From contig JAJYVF010000019.1 of the NCBI GenBank assembly GCA_021792135.1, positions 1 to 64,000 on the forward strand: DNA of 64,000 nucleotides, given 5' to 3'. The notes under the pieces are model-generated. The model was not told the origin of the DNA. It did not search any database and worked only from the letters and a program-made list of their open reading frames with translations. This DNA is from Acidobacteriota bacterium (GTDB lineage: Bacteria > Acidobacteriota > Terriglobia > Terriglobales > Acidobacteriaceae). This document shows, piece by piece, positions 54,566-61,747 of the stretch (within the stretch, counting starts at the first letter, position 1; every line of letters begins with the position of its first letter). The position numbers and the translations under genes were made by a program.

Positions 54566-57244
54566 CTACGGTTGCAGCGCGCCCTCCCCTCCATTGAGGA
54601 GAGCCAGCGCTTTCTGAATATCGTGATCGCCAGGAGAGAGTTTCTCGGCCTCGAGTAACTCGGCGCGGCCGTTCCTGACATCTCCCGAGTGGCAATAGAT
54701 CAGGCCCAGGTCCTTGTACAGCTGCGGTTTTGCGGCACAGTCCCCGCAGACCTGAATTGCCTCCCTGAGCCGCGAGATGGCCTGCGGCCAGTCGTGCGCG
54801 TCGGCCGACGCGAGGGCGAAGTTCCCCAGCGACTGCGCGCGATCGGTGATGTGCTCTTCGGTCTCAAGCTTTTCAAACTGCGCCTGCAGACGTTTGGCCT
54901 CTTCCGGATCGGTCCTGGCCATCAGACGCGACAGACTGTAGAGAGCCTCGCTGTAGTCCGGCTGAATCTCGATGACCTTCCGCCAGCTTGCCACTGCGCC
55001 CGCCGTGTCACCTTTGCGTTCCTGCTCCTGCCCGAGCCTGAAGAGCGCATCGGTGTAATTCGGCCTGGCGGCAACTGCCTTCTGGAAATCACGGATGGCC
55101 TCGTCTGTCTGCGCTGCCTGCCTCGCGATCAGCCCCAGCAGATACCAGGACTCCGCATGCTGGGGATCCAGACGCGTCGCGGTTTCCAGTTCTGGCTTTG
55201 CCTCAGCGTTCCGCTGCAGGTCAAGCAGGACCCGGCCCTTGTTGTAGTGGGTTATGGCGCTTTGCGGATCCAGTTCCACGGCACGTGAGAATTCCGCCAA
55301 TGCGCCGTTCAGATCAAACTGGTCGGCCAGAGCAATGCCCAGGTTGAGATGGGCCGAAGCGGAGTCGGGATTCAGCTGTATGACCTTGCGGAACAGCGGC
55401 ATGGCCTCGCCGCTCCGGTTCAGGCGCACCAGCACCATGGCGTATGCGCTGATTGCACCGGTGTTTTGGGGGGCGAGCTTCACTGCGGCGCTGAGCGCCT
55501 GTGCGGCATCAGGAAAACGGGACTCGCTGGCGAGAATCAGCCCCAGGTTCGCGAAAGCCTGGCCGTACTGTGGATTGTTCTCCGTCGCCTGGCGGAGAAG
55601 ATGCTCCGCTTCGTCCGTTCTGCCGATCTGTCCGTAAAGAACACCGAGGTTGTTTTGCGCTTCGGCAAACTCGGGATCCAGAGAGATGGCCGTGAGAAAC
55701 TCCTTCTCGGCCGCAGCACCCTGCTGGTCCTGGAGGTCCAGCAAACCAAGCTGGTTGTGCACGGGAGCAAGCTTCGCATCGAGAGCCACCGACTTCTCAA
55801 GGGCATCGCGCTCGCCACCATAATCCTTCAGCCGGTCCAGGGCCAGCGCCAGATCGTACCAGGTGCGCGCATTTTTCGGATCCTCAGCCAGTGACCGGCG
55901 ATACATTGCGACTGCCTTCTGAGGGTCCCCCGACTGCAGGTCCTGACTGGCCTGGTTGGCCGTGGAACCCGCAACATCCTGCTTCACACTCGCCTGTTTT
56001 GCCTTCTCAAAGATCGCCAGCTGCTCGCGCGACTGATTTTCGTCTCCCAGGGCGCGGAGCACCATCGCCAGGCGGAACCTCACCTTGGCTGAGTCCGGCT
56101 GGAGGGCAAGAGCCTTCTCCAGCAGCGGCCGCGCTGCGGCGGGATGGCCCAGCTGGGCGAGCACCGACCCAAGATTGTAGAGAGCGTCGAAATGATTCGG
56201 GTTGATGGCTACTGCCTGGCGCAGAGCCTTTTCCGCATCGGCATAATTGCCCAGCCCGCGATCGACAACGCCCGTGAAGTAATAGCTTTCGAAGTCATGC
56301 GGATGGCGGGTCAGATACTCATGGATGACGGGCGCAGCGGTATCAAACTGGGCGAGAACGACAAGAGCCTTCACATAAGAAAGCCGCGCCTCGTCGTCAG
56401 ATGGATCGAGGCGCAGTGTCTCTCTGAACTCCTGGGCAGCTTCGTTGAAGCGGTTCAGCTGCGTGTAGACAATGCCCAGGTTGAAATGAGCCTGAGCGTA
56501 AGCCGGGTGGTCCTTCACGATCGCTGAAACGGTGGCCAGAGCCTGATCGAGATTGCCATTCTTCGAATAGGCAATCGCCAGATTCAGGCGCAGCACTTCG
56601 TCATCCGACGCGCCTTTCAGGACGGCAATGGCCGCAGTGTATCTCTTTTCGGCGATCAGCGCCTTGGATAAGCCGTCCAGAGCCCTGACGGAGTGCGGAT
56701 CCTTGCTGAGGATGCTCCGAAAGACCTCGATCGCGGCGTCCTGCTGGTTCAGGCTGCTCAGCGCGAACCCGAGCGGGAGCAGGATCTGGGGTGATCCGGG
56801 GTTCAGTGACGAGGCAGCGCGCAGTTCATCCGCTGCGCGCCGGGCATCCCCGCTGGTGAAAAGAGCGACTCCCAGGTCGTAGTGGCTTTGCCAGGACCGC
56901 GGGTCCAGCCGTATCGCGGACTCGAAGGCTGATATCGCGCACGCAAACTGTTGCTGCGCAGCAAAGTGAGCGCCCAGAGCATCATAGGCCCCGGCGGAAG
57001 GGCTGCTGGCAATCACATGCTCGAGCGCAGCCGGTCCTTTGCAGGCAGCGTGATCCTGCGCCGCACCGGCGAGAGGCAGGTAGGCGAATGCAATGGCGGC
57101 GCATCCGGCAAGAAAGAATCCGGGGCGGCCACGGCTGGCGGATCGCGGGATCCCCCAACCGTGAAAATCTTCAGCAATATCGGCCTGTCGAAGGATCTGC
57201 GATGACTCCCCCGTGAATGGGTGATGTTGGCCGCACCTGCACAT
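54566..57244 (-). CDS. Giant exported TPR-repeat protein
   Basis: 892 aa. The start at 57244 has a modest GGAAA before it. A hydrophobic stretch near residues 43-62 ending A-G-A-A-Q suggests export despite a long leader. From about 75 to the end it is almost entirely tetratricopeptide repeats, about 22 of them, with recurring A-x-x-x-L-G and A-L-x-L-x-P consensus every 34 residues. A gap near 395-430 divides the solenoid. Such proteins act as scaffolds. It lies between two CRTAC1 genes, convergent with the first and divergent from the second (156-base shared upstream region). Confidence 0.85.
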   Translation of the reverse strand: MCRCGQHHPFTGESSQILRQADIAEDFHGWGIPRSASRGRPGFFLAGCAAIAFAYLPLAGAAQDHAACKGPAALEHVIASSPSAGAYDALGAHFAAQQQFACAISAFESAIRLDPRSWQSHYDLGVALFTSGDARRAADELRAASSLNPGSPQILLPLGFALSSLNQQDAAIEVFRSILSKDPHSVRALDGLSKALIAEKRYTAAIAVLKGASDDEVLRLNLAIAYSKNGNLDQALATVSAIVKDHPAYAQAHFNLGIVYTQLNRFNEAAQEFRETLRLDPSDDEARLSYVKALVVLAQFDTAAPVIHEYLTRHPHDFESYYFTGVVDRGLGNYADAEKALRQAVAINPNHFDALYNLGSVLAQLGHPAAARPLLEKALALQPDSAKVRFRLAMVLRALGDENQSREQLAIFEKAKQASVKQDVAGSTANQASQDLQSGDPQKAVAMYRRSLAEDPKNARTWYDLALALDRLKDYGGERDALEKSVALDAKLAPVHNQLGLLDLQDQQGAAAEKEFLTAISLDPEFAEAQNNLGVLYGQIGRTDEAEHLLRQATENNPQYGQAFANLGLILASESRFPDAAQALSAAVKLAPQNTGAISAYAMVLVRLNRSGEAMPLFRKVIQLNPDSASAHLNLGIALADQFDLNGALAEFSRAVELDPQSAITHYNKGRVLLDLQRNAEAKPELETATRLDPQHAESWYLLGLIARQAAQTDEAIRDFQKAVAARPNYTDALFRLGQEQERKGDTAGAVASWRKVIEIQPDYSEALYSLSRLMARTDPEEAKRLQAQFEKLETEEHITDRAQSLGNFALASADAHDWPQAISRLREAIQVCGDCAAKPQLYKDLGLIYCHSGDVRNGRAELLEAEKLSPGDHDIQKALALLNGGEGALQP

Positions 57245-57400
57245 GCCTGTTTCCGGACCGAGCGACTCCGATTCGAGTGACTCCGATCGGACTCAATTTA
57301 TAACACGGCCGCGACAGCGAAAGCACGGGCGCCGATTCCGGTCTGCTCTCTGCCGTCCGCGAAAGCGCGGCCTCAGCGATGCTACAATCCGCCAATAGAG

Positions 57401-59182
57401 ATGCTGAAGGGGCGTGCCACTCACCTGCGGCTCATTGTAGCTGCCTGTTTCAGCCTGACTTTCGCCGGCACGCTTTATACCCAGATTGGAGTTGCCACCG
57501 GCAACGGCGTGGCGGTGCCGGCCAGACCTCTGCCTCCGGGCCTGAAACCACCCACCGTCAATTACGTCGACATTGCCGCGCAGGCGGGTTTGACGGCTGT
57601 CGACGTTTCGGGAGCGGAAAAGAACAAACAATACATCGTCGAAACCACCGGATCGGGCGTGGCGATCTTCGACTACGACAACGACGGATTGCCCGACATC
57701 CTGCTGGTCAACAGCAACCGCTTCCAGCAGAGCGGAACCCCGCCGACCTTTACGCTCTACCACAATCTGGGCGGTCTCAGGTTTGAGGATGTCACCAAAA
57801 AAGCGGGACTGGCTCACACCGGCTGGGGCCAGGGAGTCTGCGCAGGCGACATTGACAACGATGGCTACGTGGACCTCTTTGTTACGCAGTGGGGCCAGAA
57901 CATTCTCTATCACAACCTGAGAAATGGGACCTTTCGCGACGAGACCGCGGCACGGGGACTGGCGAACGCCAGGACCCGCTGGAGCAGCGGGTGTGCCTTT
58001 CTGGATTTCAATCGCGACGGATGGCTGGATCTCGTCGTTGCTCACTACCTGGACTTCGACCCCGCCAATACGCCCCACCCGGGAGAACGGTCGCAGTGCG
58101 AATGGAAAGGGCTGCCGGTGATCTGCGGACCGCGCGGCCTGCCCGGCGAAACCATCTCGCTATATGAGAACGACGGCCACGGACATTTCACAGACGTCTC
58201 GGACCGCATGCACATTACTACGCCGAAGGACTATTACTGTTTTACTCCGATTGTTTCGGACTTCGACAACGATGGCTGGCCGGATATCTACGTTGCATGC
58301 GACTCGACGGCAAGCCTTTACTACCACAACGTCGAAGGGAAGCGGTTTGAGGAAATGGGTGTCGAGGCGGGCGTTGCCTACAACGACGAGGGCCGCGAGC
58401 AGGCCGGTATGGGAGTGGCCGTCGCCGATTTCACCCACGATGGCCTCTTCGATATTTTTAAGACCAATTTCGCGGATGACACCCATACGTATTACAGGAA
58501 CCAGGGCCATAACAACTTTATCGACGCGACGATCGATGCCGGACTGGCCGTGAACACGCGCTATCTGGGCTGGGGTACTGCGGCGATCGACATCGACAAC
58601 GACGGGTGGAAGGATCTGATCCTCGCCGACGGGCACGTTTATCCCGAGGTGGACTCCGGACACACCGGAGAGACGTTCCGGCAGAAGCGCTTGCTCTACT
58701 GGAATCGCAGGGACGGGCAGTTCTACGACCTTTCTCCCCATGCGGGCAGCGGGATTGCGGCGGCCCACTCTTCGCGGGGTCTGGCGGTTGGAGATCTCAA
58801 CAACGACGGGAATGAAGAGGTCCTCATCCTGAATATGGGAGAAGCTCCCTCACTGCTGAAGAACATGGCGCCGGTGGCGGGACATTCGATCCTCATCCGC
58901 ACGCTGACTGCGACCAACCGCGACGCGATTGGAGCCAGAGTGATCGTCACCGCAGGCGGACAGAAACAGATGGACGAGGTCCGGAGCGGCGGCTCCTATA
59001 TCTCGCAGAGCGATTTCCGTCTCCACTTCGGCCTTGGCACGGCGATCTACGCCGGCGTCTCGGTCCGATGGCCGGACGGCACGATGCAGAGCTTTTCCAA
59101 CGTGGCTGCGGGCGAGATTGTCACGATCCAGGAAGGGAAAGGAATCGTGCGGAAGCAGCCCTACACCGTTGCTCGACCGTGA
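57401..59182 (+). CDS. CRTAC1-family secreted protein, second subtype
   Basis: 593 aa. Signal peptide with core L-R-L-I-V-A-A-C-F-S-L-T-F-A-G (about 9-23). Multiple VCBS calcium loops (DYDNDGLPD, DIDNDGYVD, DFDNDGWPD, DIDNDGWKD, DLNNDGNEE) and a C-terminal ASPIC/UnbV domain (N-R-D-A-I-G-A-R-V, H-F-G-L-G, W-P-D-G-T-M). It is clearly more distant from the other two CRTAC1 proteins here than they are from each other. Its end meets the heptaheme cytochrome gene tail to tail (4-base gap). Function unknown, probably outer surface or periplasm. Confidence 0.85.
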   Translation: MLKGRATHLRLIVAACFSLTFAGTLYTQIGVATGNGVAVPARPLPPGLKPPTVNYVDIAAQAGLTAVDVSGAEKNKQYIVETTGSGVAIFDYDNDGLPDILLVNSNRFQQSGTPPTFTLYHNLGGLRFEDVTKKAGLAHTGWGQGVCAGDIDNDGYVDLFVTQWGQNILYHNLRNGTFRDETAARGLANARTRWSSGCAFLDFNRDGWLDLVVAHYLDFDPANTPHPGERSQCEWKGLPVICGPRGLPGETISLYENDGHGHFTDVSDRMHITTPKDYYCFTPIVSDFDNDGWPDIYVACDSTASLYYHNVEGKRFEEMGVEAGVAYNDEGREQAGMGVAVADFTHDGLFDIFKTNFADDTHTYYRNQGHNNFIDATIDAGLAVNTRYLGWGTAAIDIDNDGWKDLILADGHVYPEVDSGHTGETFRQKRLLYWNRRDGQFYDLSPHAGSGIAAAHSSRGLAVGDLNNDGNEEVLILNMGEAPSLLKNMAPVAGHSILIRTLTATNRDAIGARVIVTAGGQKQMDEVRSGGSYISQSDFRLHFGLGTAIYAGVSVRWPDGTMQSFSNVAAGEIVTIQEGKGIVRKQPYTVARP

Positions 59183-59186
59183 TCCG

Positions 59187-61073
59187 CTATTGCGCATTTT
59201 TCGCCGGCGCGCGAGCCAGCATTTCCCGCATATACCCATCCTGCGGGAATGTGCGCACGTAATCCTCGAGGGCGGTTCTCGCCTTTTCGTACTGTCTGAG
59301 TTCGATCAACTGGACGACCCGGGTTCTCTGAGTGAACGGGTTGAAGGGATCCAGCGCGATGGAGCGGTCCAGCGCTGCCAGGGCTTCGTCGCTCCGGCCC
59401 AGTTTTGCCAGCGCTTCGGCAAGATCAGCCCAGCTCGTCGCCCGATCCGGCCCCAGCTGCACGGCACGCTGCAGATGCTCCGCCGCGGCTCCGTAATTCC
59501 CGTTCTTCAGCTCTCTTCTTCCCACAGCCCCCTGGACCAGGGCGTTATCCGGCTGCGCCTTCTCAAGCTGGTCCAGAACCCGCAGGTAAGCCGCAACATA
59601 TTCCGGCCGGTTGTCTGCCAGTTCTCCATACGCCTGAAGCAGGGTCAGCAGGGGAGGCGGCGTATCTTGCTTTCCGGGAGCGGGGTCCAAATCGATCAGA
59701 TCCGGCAGGGCAGCTGTTGTCTGCCGGAATGTGACGTCGGGAAACGGCTCGTCGGGCGTAGCCAGAATGCGGTGATTCGTGGCGCTGGAATGCGAGATCA
59801 CCTGAATATCCCGTTTCGGCATGTGACAACCGATGCAGTTGTTTGCGGGGTGCTGCTGCATACGGGTCCGGAGCGGAAGCTTGCAGGATTGACTGGTGTG
59901 GCAGGTGAGGCACTTCTTCGCATAAACGGCAGGCGCTTCTTCTTCCGACGGCTGCACATGCGGGTCATGGCAGGTAATACAGCTCAGGCGCCCCCCACTG
60001 GCCCGGTAGCACCTGCTCAGGATCATGGAGTAATAGTGCTCGACGTGAACCGAGTCCGGGGGCGAAGCAGGCGTCGGCGGCACCATCAGGATAGCCAGCG
60101 TGTCATCCAGCGGCTGCCCGGGAACAACATCGCTCCAGGTCCTGCCCGGCTTCAGCACCCGCGCATCGCCCGTCTGATGGCAGGCCATGCAGATGTTGTC
60201 GGCCAGATACGGGGAAAGGCGAGCCGGATTGACGATGTGCATGGACCTGGGAGCCGCTGCTCCTGCTCTGCTCATGGCCCGCACGTGATCGGCGCCGGGG
60301 CCGTGGCAGCTTTCACAGCCGATGGACATTTCGGCGAAGGGCGGATCCGCATACTGTCCGTTGGTCCCGGCAACCGGAGTAAAGCGGCCGCTGTGGCAAA
60401 AGAGGCATCCCGGCAGGATGGGGCGGCTGAATCCCAGGTCGAGGGTTTCATAGCCGGGCGAAGGCGCCCAGCTCCCGAGTTTCGAATAGTAAGAAAGCGG
60501 CGCCTGAAAAAGATAGCCATTCTGGCGAACGATTGCTCCATAGCCGTTGATTCCGGCGCCAATCAGCCATTCAATCTGCCGGGTATCGCGGAAGATCTCG
60601 GCCGCATCGGGGGTTAAGTCATACTCGCTCTGGTACAGCTTTCCGTCGCGCTGAAAAACCTCGAACTGGCGGTTCAGGCGGTCGCTCGTGAAGTGACCGG
60701 GAAGCATCATCTTCGGCATTTGCCCTGGCAGCGCCTGAGCCATCGAATGCCCCATTGCTGTTCGTGCGTATTCCCTCGCGATGGCGGCATGGCATCGGGC
60801 GCATACAGCCGACCCCGTGTACATGCCGGCGGTTTGTCCGCTGGCACGCTGCCCGTCCTTCCTGTTCTGCTCACGGCTCTGCCGCGGAGCTGCGTATAGA
60901 CGGGCGGAAACCAACGACAGGGCTGCAAGACTCGCAAGCACGATGAACCCGATCCGCAGCCATTTCGGGGACTGCGCAGTCCGGCGCCCGCCAATCTCCC
61001 GATTCGCGCGCCAAACCGCGATGCAGATGCAACCGATGATTCTGATCTCCAAAGGGCTACCTGGCCGCCACAC
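59187..61073 (-). CDS. Heptaheme cytochrome c with C-terminal TPR domain
   Basis: 628 aa from a GTG at 61073. A membrane-anchor or signal segment lies about 38-60. Seven CxxCH sites are visible: C91, C223, C253, C295, C365, C388 and C413 (C-A-R-C-H, C-L-F-C-H, C-E-S-C-H-G-P-G, C-M-A-C-H, C-I-T-C-H, C-L-T-C-H, C-I-G-C-H). The C-terminal 150 residues (about 480-625) are TPR repeats. The layout resembles acidobacterial and planctomycete cytochrome-TPR proteins of unknown function that accompany CRTAC1 genes. It should carry electrons in the periplasm, with the TPR part docking a partner. Confidence 0.88.
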   Translation of the reverse strand: MWRPGSPLEIRIIGCICIAVWRANREIGGRRTAQSPKWLRIGFIVLASLAALSLVSARLYAAPRQSREQNRKDGQRASGQTAGMYTGSAVCARCHAAIAREYARTAMGHSMAQALPGQMPKMMLPGHFTSDRLNRQFEVFQRDGKLYQSEYDLTPDAAEIFRDTRQIEWLIGAGINGYGAIVRQNGYLFQAPLSYYSKLGSWAPSPGYETLDLGFSRPILPGCLFCHSGRFTPVAGTNGQYADPPFAEMSIGCESCHGPGADHVRAMSRAGAAAPRSMHIVNPARLSPYLADNICMACHQTGDARVLKPGRTWSDVVPGQPLDDTLAILMVPPTPASPPDSVHVEHYYSMILSRCYRASGGRLSCITCHDPHVQPSEEEAPAVYAKKCLTCHTSQSCKLPLRTRMQQHPANNCIGCHMPKRDIQVISHSSATNHRILATPDEPFPDVTFRQTTAALPDLIDLDPAPGKQDTPPPLLTLLQAYGELADNRPEYVAAYLRVLDQLEKAQPDNALVQGAVGRRELKNGNYGAAAEHLQRAVQLGPDRATSWADLAEALAKLGRSDEALAALDRSIALDPFNPFTQRTRVVQLIELRQYEKARTALEDYVRTFPQDGYMREMLARAPAKNAQ

Positions 61074-61747
61074 GCTCTGATTTCCGACGATCGCTCATCT
61101 CAGGGCAGATGCTATCGCACCGGCGGGCTGCGGGCCAGGGAAAACCCGTCGCAGTCCTGGCGACCGGTTTCCGGCCAAAGCCAGGCATACTGCCTTGCCT
61201 GGCCCGCTCACAAAGGGAGCCCCACTCTGTTTCAGAAAGTGAACCATACGATTCGCCAGTTGGAATGGACTTACCCAAAAAATGCTTGACAGTACAACTT
61301 TCGATGGAGTATAAGTTGCGCCCATCACGATTCTCGGGTTCCCCAAGGCTCTCTGAGAGTCCTGAAGAAGGATGCCACAAGTCTCTTCAGCCCCTGCGCG
61401 CGAGGTGAAAGCGCCGGGACGGGGCTGGTATGTGGGCCTGTCGTCTTCCGCCGTTCAGGTGTACCCGGGCCATTTTGTTTTCGAAATGCTTATTTCATTG
61501 GGACTGCGGGTGAGTTGTGCGCGCCGCAGGAACGGGGTGGTCTTGTCAGTTGGGCGGCCGAGGAAAATGTTTTCCGCGACTGTCGCTGACCAGACCAGGA
61601 ACGAGGATATCGGCGAGCTTCACCAGCAGAGGCGGTCCGGGGGATAACCGACCAGCCGGGAATGATCGGCTGAGCAAATACCCCCTGCAGGGGAGCAATG
61701 GGTCCGGACAATTCCACGACCAGCAGCAGACTTGTCGGAGGTTAGAG
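61074..61747. other. 674-base upstream region of second TonB receptor
   Basis: Divergent interval. It holds a good promoter at 61286-61315 and then a leader of about 425 bases before the ATG at 61748. The leader has self-complementary segments (AGCCG with CGGCT near 61653-61672 and CCCCTGCAGGGG near 61684). GGAGG precedes the ATG. No known riboswitch was recognised. Confidence 0.5.
61286..61315 (+). promoter_or_regulatory. Sigma-70-type promoter for second TonB receptor
   Basis: A perfect TTGACA at 61286-61291, an 18-base spacer, and TATAAG at 61310-61315. Transcription would start near 61322, leaving a leader of about 425 bases. Confidence 0.65.

Noticed and set aside
61372-61647. Small plus-strand open frame in the leader of the second TonB receptor
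   Set aside because: No ribosome site, no recognisable sequence, and it ends 100 bases before the real start. More likely leader RNA.
61640-61747. Possible cobalamin riboswitch before the TonB receptor
   Set aside because: None of the conserved cobalamin-riboswitch boxes could be found; only generic hairpins are visible.
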